From Corynebacterium uropygiale (GTDB lineage: Bacteria > Actinomycetota > Actinomycetes > Mycobacteriales > Mycobacteriaceae), in contig NZ_JAKGSI010000002.1 in the NCBI RefSeq assembly GCF_021568315.1, positions 434,001 to 498,000 of the forward strand: DNA of 64,000 nt, given 5' to 3'. Below the pieces are notes generated by a model. It saw only the letters and a program-made list of their open reading frames with translations. It had not been told where the DNA came from and ran no database searches. Each line of letters opens with the position of its first letter. Position 1 is the stretch's first letter. Shown here piece by piece: positions 1 to 8,569 of this stretch. The position numbers and the translations under genes were made by a program.

Positions 1-669
1 GGACACCTCGACATGGGCATCACCGGCCGCGACCTGGCCATCGACTCCCAGGCCGAGGTAGAGGAGCTCCTCCCGCTGAGCTTTGGCGGCTCCACGTTCC
101 GCTATGCCGCCCCCGCGGATGAAGAATGGAGCGTGGAGAAGCTGGCGGGCAAGCGCATCGCCACCTCCTATCCGCACCTCGTTCGAGAGAACCTCGCCAA
201 GCACAACATCGAGGCAAAGGTCATCCGTCTCGACGGCGCCGTGGAGATTTCCATCCGGTTGGGCGTCGCTGACGCCATCGCCGACGTCGTCTCCACCGGA
301 CGCACCCTCCAGAAGCAGGGGCTCGCCCCCTTCGGAGAGGTGATCTGCACCTCAGAAGCCGTGGTGTTCGGCCGGGCGGGGGAGGAGATCACCCCCGAAA
401 AGCGCGTGCTGCTGCGCCGCATCGAGGGGATCCTCCACGCCCACCACTACCTCATGCTCGACTACAACATCCAGCGCGACAAGCTCGCGGAGGCAAGCAC
501 CATTACCCCCGGATTGTCTGGTCCGACGGTATCCCCGCTTGCTCTGGACGGGTGGGTTGCCGTCCGGGTCATGGTGCCAAAAGGCCAGGCCAACGCGGTC
601 ATGGACCAGCTGGCGGATCTTGGCGCCGAGGCGATTCTCGCGTCCGATCTGAGGATTGCGAGAATCTAA
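1..669 (+). CDS. hisG: ATP phosphoribosyltransferase, 5'-truncated by window edge
   Basis: This enzyme catalyses the first step of histidine synthesis, joining ATP and PRPP to give phosphoribosyl-ATP in the cytoplasm. The frame is open from base 1, so the N-terminal part (roughly 60 residues of a normal 280-residue long-form HisG) lies outside the window. Visible motifs are the substrate-site segment MGITGRDL near the cut end and the PRPP-loop-like segment ADAIADVVSTGRTLQ. The last 75 or so residues match the ACT-like regulatory domain of long-form HisG, which binds histidine for feedback inhibition. The next gene, aspA, starts 77 bases downstream on the same strand. The family assignment is secure; the true start cannot be seen. 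Confidence 0.95.
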   Translation, partial: GHLDMGITGRDLAIDSQAEVEELLPLSFGGSTFRYAAPADEEWSVEKLAGKRIATSYPHLVRENLAKHNIEAKVIRLDGAVEISIRLGVADAIADVVSTGRTLQKQGLAPFGEVICTSEAVVFGRAGEEITPEKRVLLRRIEGILHAHHYLMLDYNIQRDKLAEASTITPGLSGPTVSPLALDGWVAVRVMVPKGQANAVMDQLADLGAEAILASDLRIARI

Positions 670-746
670 GCAGCGACGGGTTCACCTCACTAGTATGGGC
701 GTCGGAAAACCACTAACCCATCTCGACGATTGAGGTGACCACAGCC

Positions 747-2303
747 ATGGCCAAGGCCAAAAAGAGCCACGCTTCGAAGGATTCTTCGGCAAAGGACAGC
801 AAGAAGAAGAACCCTGAGGTCCCTTCCGCCCAGGAAAACCGGACGAAGGAATCCTCCGGAGCAGCTCAGCATCATGAGAAGAAGAACGTGCGGATTGAGG
901 TGGATCTGCTCGGCGAGCGGGAAGTTCCCGCCGACGCCTACTACGGGATCCACACCCTGCGCGCCATGGAGAACTTCCAGATCTCACGGACCACTCTCAA
1001 CGACGTGCCCGAGTTCATCCGGGGCATGGTCCAGGTAAAGAAAGCGACGGCGCTGGCTAACCGTCGTCTCCACACGCTTCCGGCGGAGAAGGCGAAGGCC
1101 ATCGTCTGGGCGTGTGATCAGATTCTCGAGAAGGGGCGCTGCATGGATCAGTTCCCCCTCGACGTCTTCCAGGGCGGGGCCGGTACGAGCCTCAACATGA
1201 ACACCAACGAGGTCGTGGCCAACCTGGCCCTCGAATACCTCGGGAAGAAGAAGGGCGAGTACGACGTCATCAACCCCAACGATGATGTCAACATGAGCCA
1301 GTCCACCAACGATGCCTACCCGACGGGCTTCCGCCTGGGACTCTATGCAGCGATGGAGGTCCTCATTGAGGAGCTCGACAAGCTGCAGTCCTCGTTCCGC
1401 GACAAGGGCAACGAGTTCATGGACATCCTCACGATGGGTCGCACCCAGCTCCAGGATGCCGTGCCCATGTCCCTGGGTGATGAGTTCCTCGCCTTCGCCC
1501 ATAACCTGGCAGAGGAGCAGGCAGTCCTGCGCAACGCGAGCGAGCGCCTGCTGGAGATCAACCTGGGTGCCACGGCCATCGGCACCGGGGTGAACACGCC
1601 TTCCGGCTACCGCCACCAGGTCACCGCCGCCCTCACCGAGGTGACCGGCCTGGAGATCAAGTCCGCCCGCGATCTCATCGAGGCGACCTCGGACACCGGA
1701 GCCTATGTGCTCGCGCATTCCGCGGTGAAGAGGGCAGCGATGAAGCTCTCCAAGATCTGCAATGACCTGCGGCTTCTCTCCTCCGGCCCGCGCGCCGGCC
1801 TCCACGAGATCAACCTTCCGGAGCGCCAGGCGGGTTCCTCCATCATGCCGGCCAAGGTCAACCCGGTGATCCCCGAGGTTGTCAACCAGGTCTGCTTCAA
1901 GGTCTTCGGCAATGACCTCACCGTGACGATGGCCGCCGAGGCCGGGCAGCTTCAGCTCAATGTTATGGAGCCGGTCATCGGGGAGGCCCTCTTCCAGTCC
2001 ATCCGCATCCTTGGCAATGCGGTCACCACCCTCCGCGAGAAGTGCGTCACCGGCATCACCGCCAACGCCGACGTGTGCCGCAGCTATGTCGAGAACTCCA
2101 TCGGCATCGTGACGTACCTCAACCCCTTCATCGGCCACCACAACGGTGACCTCATCGGCAAGGAGGCAGCGGCGACGGGAAAGTCCGTCAAGGAGCTGGT
2201 CCTGGAGAAGGGGCTCCTCGATGAGGCGACCCTCGAGCACATTCTGAGTAACGAAAATCTCATGCACCCCGAATTCCGCGGCAAGCTCTATCTGGACGGA
2301 TAA
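747..2303 (+). CDS. aspA: Aspartate ammonia-lyase
   Basis: AspA reversibly converts L-aspartate to fumarate and ammonia. The fumarate lyase signature [11 protein letters not shown] is present near residue 363, and the catalytic core begins with [19 protein letters not shown] after a hydrophilic Lys/Ser/Glu-rich N-terminal extension of about 50 residues, longer than in the E. coli enzyme. I chose ATG 747 because GAGG at 732-735 lies 11 bases upstream; GTG 735 is an in-frame alternative. TAGTAT at 691-696 is a possible -10 box. A hairpin terminator follows the stop, and a Dcu-type C4-dicarboxylate carrier is next, so aspartate import and fumarate/succinate exchange may be coupled to this enzyme. 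Confidence 0.95.
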   Translation: MAKAKKSHASKDSSAKDSKKKNPEVPSAQENRTKESSGAAQHHEKKNVRIEVDLLGEREVPADAYYGIHTLRAMENFQISRTTLNDVPEFIRGMVQVKKATALANRRLHTLPAEKAKAIVWACDQILEKGRCMDQFPLDVFQGGAGTSLNMNTNEVVANLALEYLGKKKGEYDVINPNDDVNMSQSTNDAYPTGFRLGLYAAMEVLIEELDKLQSSFRDKGNEFMDILTMGRTQLQDAVPMSLGDEFLAFAHNLAEEQAVLRNASERLLEINLGATAIGTGVNTPSGYRHQVTAALTEVTGLEIKSARDLIEATSDTGAYVLAHSAVKRAAMKLSKICNDLRLLSSGPRAGLHEINLPERQAGSSIMPAKVNPVIPEVVNQVCFKVFGNDLTVTMAAEAGQLQLNVMEPVIGEALFQSIRILGNAVTTLREKCVTGITANADVCRSYVENSIGIVTYLNPFIGHHNGDLIGKEAAATGKSVKELVLEKGLLDEATLEHILSNENLMHPEFRGKLYLDG

Positions 2304-2331
2304 TTTTCGGAGCATAAGAGAACGTCAGGGC

Positions 2332-2372
2332 GCCGTGATCTCCTCCTCGGAGATCACGGCCTCTGCATTTTT
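2332..2372 (+). terminator. Rho-independent terminator after aspA
   Basis: A perfect 12-bp inverted repeat (GCCGTGATCTCC at 2332-2343 and its complement at 2349-2360) closes a 5-base loop. A T-rich stretch including TTTTT follows at about 2367-2372. It lies 28 bases after the aspA stop and should end aspA transcription before the dicarboxylate carrier gene. Confidence 0.9.
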
Positions 2373-2536
2373 ATTGATATCCTCTGCAGATCCCGCAAAA
2401 CACACGCTCTCCGCAGCGTAGCTCCCCTTTCTACGGCCCTTCTCGCTGGCATAATGGGAAGCGTCAAGACCAACCATAATCCAGGGATACAAGACTCGGA
2501 CAGATTATCCTTGGTTTCGTCTAGAAAGCGTCTGCC

Positions 2537-3847
2537 ATGCTGCTCGCTCTCCAGATCATCATCGTCGTGATCGCCATTGTCCTCGGCGCTCGCCTCGGGT
2601 CCGTTGCTATCGGCTTTGCCGGTGGTTTCGGTGTTCTTCTCCTGGGCCTCACCGGGGCTCCCGTCTCCAAAGACGATATCCCCTTCGACGTCATCGGCAT
2701 CATCATGTCGGTCATCGCGGCCATCGCCGCAATGCAGCGCGCCGGAGGCATGGATTACCTCGTACACCTGGCCGAACGGCTACTCAGGAAGAACCCTAAG
2801 TACGTCACGTATCTGGCGCCCATCGTCACCTACCTCATGACCCTGCTCGCGGGAACCGGCCACACGGCGTTCTCCACGCTGCCGGTCATCGTTGAGGTAG
2901 CCAAAGAGGGCAACGTACGGCCTTCGCGTCCCCTGTCGATCTCCGTCGTCGCCTCTCAGGTGGCCATTTGTGCCTCGCCGATCTCCGCTGCCGTTGTGTT
3001 CCTGGCCTCACTATTAGAGCCAGAGGGAATCAGCTATCTCGGGATTCTTGGCGTGCTTATTCCGGCAACCTTTATCGCCATCTTCCCGACGGCCTTTATC
3101 GTTAACCGCTTAGGCGTTCCTTTGGAAAAGGACCCGATATATCAGGAGCGTCTGAAGGAAGGGCTCGTTAATCCGCCCTCCCGTTCTCCGGAATACAAGC
3201 CTCCGCGCTCCGCACGCGCATCGGTGCTCATTTTCCTTGTCTCCATTGTCCTCGTGATGGCCTATGCCACCGCCATTTCAGATCAGGTGGGCCTCATCCA
3301 CGATCCGGCGCTCCCGCGCAATGAAGCCATCATGTCGCTCATGCTCGCTACGGCCACCATCATCGTCCTCGTGGCGAAGATCCCCGCTGCGGAAGTCCTC
3401 AACACTCAGGTCTTCCGTTCCGGCATGTCGGCCTGCGTCTGTGTTCTCGGTGTGGCCTGGCTGGGCACCACGATCATCAACGCTCACATCGACGGCATCG
3501 GTGAGCTCTCCTCCGGTGTTCTCCAGCGGTGGCCGTGGATGCTCGCAGTCGTCCTCTTCTTCGCCGCAGCTCTGCTCTACTCGCAGGCCGCGACGACGAA
3601 GGCCCTCATGCCTGCCGCTCTCGCGCTGGGCGTCAGCCCGCTCATGGCCGTCGCGGCGTTCCCCGCGGTCTCGGCGCTCTTCATTCTCCCGACCTACCCG
3701 ACGCTCCTCGCTGCCGTCGAGATGGATGATACGGGGAGCACGCGGATTGGTAGCTACGTCTTCAACCACCCCTTCCTCGTGCCGGGCGTCATCAACATCG
3801 CGGTCTCCGTGGTGCTCTGCTATCTCCTTGGCAGCGTGATCCTCTAA
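2537..3847 (+). CDS. Anaerobic C4-dicarboxylate transporter, DcuA/DcuB family
   Basis: This 436-residue, very hydrophobic protein matches the Dcu family of carriers that exchange fumarate, malate, aspartate and succinate across the plasma membrane during anaerobic growth. Its length fits the family (about 430-445 residues). The N-terminal segment with IIIVVIAIVLGARLGSVAIG and the loop LLAGTGHTAFSTLPVI are typical. The ATG at 2537 has GAAAG at 2524-2528 as a possible ribosome site. CATAAT at 2450-2455 is a weak -10 candidate. It follows aspA but is separated by a strong terminator, so the two are probably transcribed separately although functionally linked. I cannot say from sequence whether it works as DcuA or DcuB. 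Confidence 0.9.
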   Translation: MLLALQIIIVVIAIVLGARLGSVAIGFAGGFGVLLLGLTGAPVSKDDIPFDVIGIIMSVIAAIAAMQRAGGMDYLVHLAERLLRKNPKYVTYLAPIVTYLMTLLAGTGHTAFSTLPVIVEVAKEGNVRPSRPLSISVVASQVAICASPISAAVVFLASLLEPEGISYLGILGVLIPATFIAIFPTAFIVNRLGVPLEKDPIYQERLKEGLVNPPSRSPEYKPPRSARASVLIFLVSIVLVMAYATAISDQVGLIHDPALPRNEAIMSLMLATATIIVLVAKIPAAEVLNTQVFRSGMSACVCVLGVAWLGTTIINAHIDGIGELSSGVLQRWPWMLAVVLFFAAALLYSQAATTKALMPAALALGVSPLMAVAAFPAVSALFILPTYPTLLAAVEMDDTGSTRIGSYVFNHPFLVPGVINIAVSVVLCYLLGSVIL

Positions 3848-3869
3848 TCCTCTAGGATCGCCCTCGCTT

Positions 3870-3899
3870 CTTAGGAGCTCAGAGCTTAGGGGCTCAGAG
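3870..3899. repeat. 15-bp imperfect tandem repeat at the dcu/DUF202 junction
   Basis: Two adjacent 15-bp units (CTTAGGAGCTCAGAG at 3870-3884 and CTTAGGGGCTCAGAG at 3885-3899) differ at one base. They sit between the convergent dcu and DUF202 genes and cover the DUF202 stop codon. This looks like a small local duplication; no function is evident. Confidence 0.7.
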
Positions 3900-4242
3900 G
3901 CGGCGCGGAGCGGAGGATAAGCCCGGCCGCCAGAAGCCCCAGGAGCAGACACGCCGCCGACAGGCTCACGACCCCGCCAGCATTGGTCGGGGTCGTTCCC
4001 CTTTTCAGGCCCGCGTTATGGCGCCAATAGCGCCGATGGTGAGTGGCGGCGAGAACAATCGCAAGAGCGATGAACGCGCCCACCAGCACCAAGGCCCACG
4101 GGCCGAGGACTCGGGTCCAGCGCAGGAGAGTCGCGCTCGCGACGCACAGGCTGAGACTCGTGCGAGTCCACGCGAGCGCCGTGCGCTCGGGCTGGAGGCC
4201 GGGGTCCTCGTGGCGTGTGTCCCCGGGGGCCATCCGACTCAT
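3886..4242 (-). CDS. DUF202 family small membrane protein (second of a pair)
   Basis: A 118-residue protein with the DUF202 signature LQPERTALAWTRTSLSL near its N-terminus, followed by hydrophobic helices. DUF202 proteins (YidH/YidG type) are small membrane proteins of unknown function. I chose ATG at 4242 because it overlaps the stop of the upstream DUF202 gene in an ATGA arrangement (4239-4242), which implies translational coupling. The longer upstream reading shares no family similarity. The C-terminus ends in a small tandem repeat. It converges with the dicarboxylate carrier gene. Confidence 0.8.
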   Translation of the reverse strand: MSRMAPGDTRHEDPGLQPERTALAWTRTSLSLCVASATLLRWTRVLGPWALVLVGAFIALAIVLAATHHRRYWRHNAGLKRGTTPTNAGGVVSLSAACLLLGLLAAGLILRSAPPLSP

Positions 4243-4631
4243 CGGAGGAAGATCCAGAGGGCCAGCGCGCTGGCGACAATCGTCGCCACCGACAACAGCG
4301 GGGCAATGGCTGGTACGGGCAGTGGGGCGTCGTGCCTCATGGCCCGCTCGACGCGAATCCACCGCACGCAGGCCCCGAGCGCGATGAGGAGGCCCACGCT
4401 CACAATGCCGACGGCGAGAACCGTGCGCAGCTCGGCGGATACCCTCTCAATGGGGAAGGCCTCGACGGCCACGCCGCCGGCCATGAAGGCGAGGCTCGTG
4501 CGGGTCCACGCGAGGAAGGTTCGCTCGTTGGCCAGGGTGAATCGGGCATCGGGCTCGGTTCCGCCCGGGAGCAGCGTACGGGAGAGCCAACTGCGCTGCG
4601 GGGGCCGCTCGTTTTCCGTCGGATGTGTCAC
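4239..4631 (-). CDS. DUF202 family small membrane protein (first of a pair)
   Basis: This protein carries the DUF202 motif FTLANERTFLAWTRTSLAF, then a region AVEAFPIERVSAELRTVLAV and further hydrophobic segments, giving about three predicted membrane helices. It is about 130 residues if translation begins at GTG 4631; ATG 4658 is possible but would overlap the start of the divergent fhs gene. It is coupled by a 4-base overlap to the second DUF202 gene. The two are paralogues (shared RT-LAWTRTSL core), as commonly seen for the YidH/YidG pair. Function is unknown. Confidence 0.75.
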   Translation of the reverse strand: MTHPTENERPPQRSWLSRTLLPGGTEPDARFTLANERTFLAWTRTSLAFMAGGVAVEAFPIERVSAELRTVLAVGIVSVGLLIALGACVRWIRVERAMRHDAPLPVPAIAPLLSVATIVASALALWIFLR

Positions 4632-4656
4632 GAAACTCAATGGTATGCATGGAGGC

Positions 4657-6384
4657 ATGACGACCTCCACATCTGGTTCTGAACAGCGCATTCCCGATAA
4701 CACAGTTGAGAAGAAGAGCGATGTCGCGATCGCTCAGGATCATGCCCTTCGCCCCATCCAGGAGATTGCCCGCGAGGCCGGCATCCCGGAGGACGCGCTC
4801 ATTCCCTATGGCACGACGAAGGCCAAGGTTGATCCCACCAAGCTGGGGGAGGGCTCGGACGCCCGGCTGGTTCTCGTCACAGCAATGTCGCCGACCCCGG
4901 CGGGGGAGGGGAAGTCCACCACGCTCATCGGGCTTGTCGACGCCCTCCGCCTCCGCGGGCACAAAGCCTCCGCCGCCCTCCGGGAACCTTCCCAGGGCCC
5001 GGTGATGGGGATCAAGGGCGGGGCAGCCGGCGGCGGCTACTCCCAGGTGGTTCCCATGGAGGACATCAACCTCCATTTCACGGGGGATTTCCACGCCATC
5101 ACGGCGGCGAATAATACGCTGGCGGCGGCCATTGATAACCACATTCACCAGGGCAACAAGCTCAACATTGATCCCCGTCGGGTGACCTGGCAGCGATGCA
5201 TGGACGTCAATGACCGCGCCCTGCGCCACGTCGTCACCGGGCTGGGAGGACCCGCCCACGGAGTCCCGGCAGAGACGGGCTTCAGCATCACGGCGGCCTC
5301 GGAGATCATGGCCGTGCTGTGCCTGGCCACGGATCGCATGGACCTCAAGCGTCGCCTCGGCTCCATGACCGTGGGCTATACCTATGCCGGGAAGCCCGTC
5401 ACGGTCTCCCAGCTGGGTGTGGCGGGGGCGCTCACCGCGCTCATGCGGGATGCCATCAACCCGAACCTCGTGCAGACCCTCGGCGGCGCCCCAGCCTTTA
5501 TCCACGGCGGCCCTTTCGCGAACATCGCCCACGGGTGCAACAGCCTCATGGCCACGCGCACGGCGATGGCCTGCTCGGACATCGTCGTGACGGAAGCGGG
5601 ATTCGGCTCTGACCTCGGGGCGGAGAAGTTCTTCGACATCACGGCGCGGGCCGGGCGGCTCACTGTGGACGCCGTGGTGCTCGTCGCGACCATTCGCTCG
5701 CTGAAATACAACGGCGGGGTGCAGGTCTCTGACCTCACCACCGAGAACACCGAGGCCCTGCGCGAGGGACTCGCCAACCTCGGGGCGCATGTGGGCACTG
5801 TGCGGCAGTTTGGGGTGGAGCCGGTGATCGCGATCAACGCCTTCCCCACGGACACCGACGCCGAGCGCGCCCTCCTCGACGACTGGGCGTCCGAGCAGGG
5901 CATCGCGCTCGTCTCCTCGACGGTGTGGGCGCACGGCGGCCACGGCGGCCTAGAGCTCGCGGAGGCGGTGGAGAAGGTCCTCGACGCCCCGCGGGATGCT
6001 GGGCAGCGCGGATCCCAAGCCATCTATGACCCGGCGGAGGGTGTGGAGAACTCGATCCGCACCATCGCCCGCCGCGTCTATGGCGCCTCCGACGTCGAGT
6101 TCTCGCGGGCGGCCCGCAAGCAGCTGGAGCAGCTCCGCGAGCACGGGCTCGACACGCTGCCGGTCTGCATCTCGAAGACGCAATACTCCTTCTCCGATGA
6201 CCCGACGCAACTCGGCGCCCCGCGGGGTCACACCCTCCACGTGCGAGAGCTCGTCCCGCGGACCGGCGCGGGGTTCGTCGTGGTCCTCACCGGCAATGTC
6301 ATGACCATGCCGGGCCTGCCGAAATCCCCGGCGGCCCTGCGCATCGACGTCGACTCCGAAGGGACAATCTCCGGTCTCTTCTAG
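4657..6384 (+). CDS. fhs: Formate-tetrahydrofolate ligase
   Basis: Fhs uses ATP to join formate to tetrahydrofolate, giving 10-formyl-THF for purine and Met-tRNA formylation. The P-loop-like motif TPAGEGKST is at about residue 80, and IKGGAAGGGYSQVVPMEDIN and KSPAALRIDVDSEG are recognisable family segments. Length is 575 residues against a usual 556-560. The start is uncertain: ATG 4657 has GGAGG only one base upstream, and ATG 4645 lies four codons earlier in frame. The gene is divergent from the DUF202 pair and its stop overlaps the convergent nuclease gene by 2 bases. Together with the PFL operon 37 kb away it could recycle formate into one-carbon metabolism. Confidence 0.95.
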   Translation: MTTSTSGSEQRIPDNTVEKKSDVAIAQDHALRPIQEIAREAGIPEDALIPYGTTKAKVDPTKLGEGSDARLVLVTAMSPTPAGEGKSTTLIGLVDALRLRGHKASAALREPSQGPVMGIKGGAAGGGYSQVVPMEDINLHFTGDFHAITAANNTLAAAIDNHIHQGNKLNIDPRRVTWQRCMDVNDRALRHVVTGLGGPAHGVPAETGFSITAASEIMAVLCLATDRMDLKRRLGSMTVGYTYAGKPVTVSQLGVAGALTALMRDAINPNLVQTLGGAPAFIHGGPFANIAHGCNSLMATRTAMACSDIVVTEAGFGSDLGAEKFFDITARAGRLTVDAVVLVATIRSLKYNGGVQVSDLTTENTEALREGLANLGAHVGTVRQFGVEPVIAINAFPTDTDAERALLDDWASEQGIALVSSTVWAHGGHGGLELAEAVEKVLDAPRDAGQRGSQAIYDPAEGVENSIRTIARRVYGASDVEFSRAARKQLEQLREHGLDTLPVCISKTQYSFSDDPTQLGAPRGHTLHVRELVPRTGAGFVVVLTGNVMTMPGLPKSPAALRIDVDSEGTISGLF

Positions 6385-7205
6385 GCGGTTTTCTCCCCCA
6401 GAGCCCCCGGCCAGCCGGGGTAGGGGGGCGGGGTCCCACCGTGGGCGGGGCAGAGATCCTGGAAGTGGCACCAGCCGCAGAGCTTCGAGGTGCGGGGGCG
6501 GAAGTGTCCGCTCTTGCCGTCGGCGGTGATCTTCTCCCAGAGGTCAGCGAGGTCCCGCTCGAAGTGTTCGAGCTCCGTCGGCGAGGGGGTGAGGAAGAGG
6601 GAGTCGACCTCCTTGATGTACATGAGTCGCAGCTGGGTGGGTACCGCGCGGAAGAGACGCCAATAGACCAGGGCGTAGAAGAGCATCTGGAAACGCGCCT
6701 CGCGGGAGAATCGGGGCGGAGGCTTCTTGCCGGTCTTATAGTCCACTACCCGGACCTCGCCGGTGGGGGCGACGTCGATGCGGTCGATAAATCCCCGGAC
6801 CGGCACCCCGTTAGGCAGGATCGTCTGGACGTACTTCTCGCACTCCTGGGCGTCGAAGCCCTGGGGGTTCTCCATGAAGAAGTAGCCGCGGAGGAGTTCG
6901 CGGCAATCGACGAGGAAGCCCATGTACTCCTCCTCGGGGACGAGCTCGCGGAGGCTGTCGTCTTTCTCGCACATCTCGGCCCACGTGGGCTTGAGGCGCT
7001 TGACCACGCGGGGGAACGTCCGTTCCTCGCGGGGCCACTGGTGCATCTGCTCGAGGACCGCGTGCACCAGCGTCCCGCGCACCTGGGCGACGGTGGAGGG
7101 TTCCTCAAGCCGGTCGATAGCGCGGAAGCGGAACTTCAGCGGACATTGCTGATAGTCGTTGGCCCGGCTGGGGGACAGGGCGAGAGGTCGCGGGCGAGAA
7201 GGCAT
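6381..7205 (-). CDS. RecB/Cas4-like PD-(D/E)XK nuclease
   Basis: A 274-residue member of the RecB-family exonuclease (PDDEXK_1) group. Visible motifs are Cys21 in DYQQCPLKF, His48 in GTLVHAVLEQM, the acidic GFIDRIDV segment, the catalytic VDYKTGKKP motif, and a C-terminal cysteine cluster C243-x2-C246-x5-C252 (CGWCHFQDLC). Together with Cys21 this can ligate a 4Fe-4S cluster, as in Cas4 and AddB. I chose ATG 7205 because the family similarity starts there. No CRISPR array or cas genes lie nearby; stand-alone homologues occur at this position in other corynebacteria, so a housekeeping DNA repair role is more likely than adaptive immunity. It converges with fhs. Confidence 0.88.
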   Translation of the reverse strand: MPSRPRPLALSPSRANDYQQCPLKFRFRAIDRLEEPSTVAQVRGTLVHAVLEQMHQWPREERTFPRVVKRLKPTWAEMCEKDDSLRELVPEEEYMGFLVDCRELLRGYFFMENPQGFDAQECEKYVQTILPNGVPVRGFIDRIDVAPTGEVRVVDYKTGKKPPPRFSREARFQMLFYALVYWRLFRAVPTQLRLMYIKEVDSLFLTPSPTELEHFERDLADLWEKITADGKSGHFRPRTSKLCGWCHFQDLCPAHGGTPPPYPGWPGALGEKTA

Positions 7206-7260
7206 AGGGTCCAGGTTAACGTGCTCCCCCTCGGCGCGAAGACGTGGCACCCTGGGCAGT

Positions 7261-8523
7261 ATGCACGACACGCGCGATTTCCTCGATTTCCTGTCCCGGA
7301 GCCCCAGCTCCTTCCACGCCGCGGCGGAGCTTGTCCGCCGCTTCGAGGAGGCGGGCTTCCGCACCCAGCACCGCGATGAGGAGTGGGACGAGTACCCCGG
7401 GGGCCACGTCCTGCGCCGTGATGGGGCGGTCATCGCCTGGTGGGTGCCGGAGGATGCCTCCCCGCGCTCCGGCTTCCGGATCCTCGGTTCGCACACGGAT
7501 TCCCCGGGCTTCCTGCTCAAGCCCGAGCCGGAGATTCTGGGGCACGACGTCCGCCAGGCCGCCGTCGAGGTCTATGGCGGGCCCATCATCCCCTCCTGGT
7601 TTGACCGGGACCTGGCCTTCGCCGGGCGGGTCATCCTCACCGATGGCTCGGAGCAGCTCGTCCACACCGGGCCGATCGCGAGGATCCCGCACCTCGCCAT
7701 TCACCTCGACCGCAGTGGGGAGTTCCACCCCGATCGCCAGCGCGATACCCAGCCGCTCCATGCGCTTCTCGACGGCGGCACGCCGCTGCTCGAGCACATC
7801 GCCGAGGGACTCGAAGGCCACGTCCAGGCGAAGGACATCTGCGCCTATGACCTCATCACCGTGGACACGCAGCCGCCCGCCATCATCGGCACGGACGGGC
7901 AGTTCATCGCCTCCGGGCGCCTGGACAACTTAAGCTCCGTGCACGCGAGCCTCCTCGCCTTCCTCCGCGCAGCGCAGTCCGAGGACGCGGGCGAGCACAT
8001 CCTCGTCTACGTTGCCAATGACCACGAGGAGGTCGGCTCCAACAGCCCCACCGGCGCAGCCGGGCCTCTGCTGGGGGAGGTGCTCCAGCGGATCGCGTTG
8101 AGCCTCGGCGCCCGCCCCGACGAGGTCTTCCAGATGCTCTCTCGCTCCTCGTGTGTCTCCGCCGATGCCGCCCACGCCGTGCACCCTAACCATCCGGAGA
8201 AGCACGATCCCACCCACCTGCCGAGGATGGGCGGCGGCCCCGTCCTCAAGGTCAACGCCAACCAGCGCTATGCCTCCACCGCGCGCACCTCGGCGATCCT
8301 CCGCCGCGCCTGCCAGGCCGCCGGGGTTGCGCTGCAGGTCTTCGCGGGGAATAACTCCGTCCCCTGCGGCTCGACGATCGGCCCCATCACGGCGACCCGC
8401 CTGGGCATCGACACGGTGGACGTCGGCGTCCCTCTGCTCTCCATGCACTCGGCGCGGGAGCTCATGGGAGTGGCTGATCAGCTATCACTCGCCCGGGCTC
8501 TTGAGGCATACTTGATCGGTTGA
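7261..8523 (+). CDS. M18 family aminopeptidase
   Basis: A 420-residue cytoplasmic zinc aminopeptidase of the M18 (aspartyl aminopeptidase-like) family. Metal and catalytic motifs are in order: GSHTDSPG with His78 and Asp80, SGRLDNLSSVHA, NDHEEVGSNS with the Glu pair, and the C-terminal MHSARE. ATG 7261 opens directly at the family N-terminus. It is divergent from the RecB-like nuclease gene, with 55 bases between starts. The protein probably trims N-terminal residues from peptides produced by cytosolic proteolysis. Confidence 0.93.
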   Translation: MHDTRDFLDFLSRSPSSFHAAAELVRRFEEAGFRTQHRDEEWDEYPGGHVLRRDGAVIAWWVPEDASPRSGFRILGSHTDSPGFLLKPEPEILGHDVRQAAVEVYGGPIIPSWFDRDLAFAGRVILTDGSEQLVHTGPIARIPHLAIHLDRSGEFHPDRQRDTQPLHALLDGGTPLLEHIAEGLEGHVQAKDICAYDLITVDTQPPAIIGTDGQFIASGRLDNLSSVHASLLAFLRAAQSEDAGEHILVYVANDHEEVGSNSPTGAAGPLLGEVLQRIALSLGARPDEVFQMLSRSSCVSADAAHAVHPNHPEKHDPTHLPRMGGGPVLKVNANQRYASTARTSAILRRACQAAGVALQVFAGNNSVPCGSTIGPITATRLGIDTVDVGVPLLSMHSARELMGVADQLSLARALEAYLIG

Positions 8524-8569
8524 TACGCGCACTGCGCATTCATTCGTCGGAGGATAAGGGAGAGTCAGT

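Noticed and set aside
6381..7205. CRISPR-Cas association of the Cas4-like nuclease
   Set aside because: No direct-repeat array and no other cas gene anywhere in the window.
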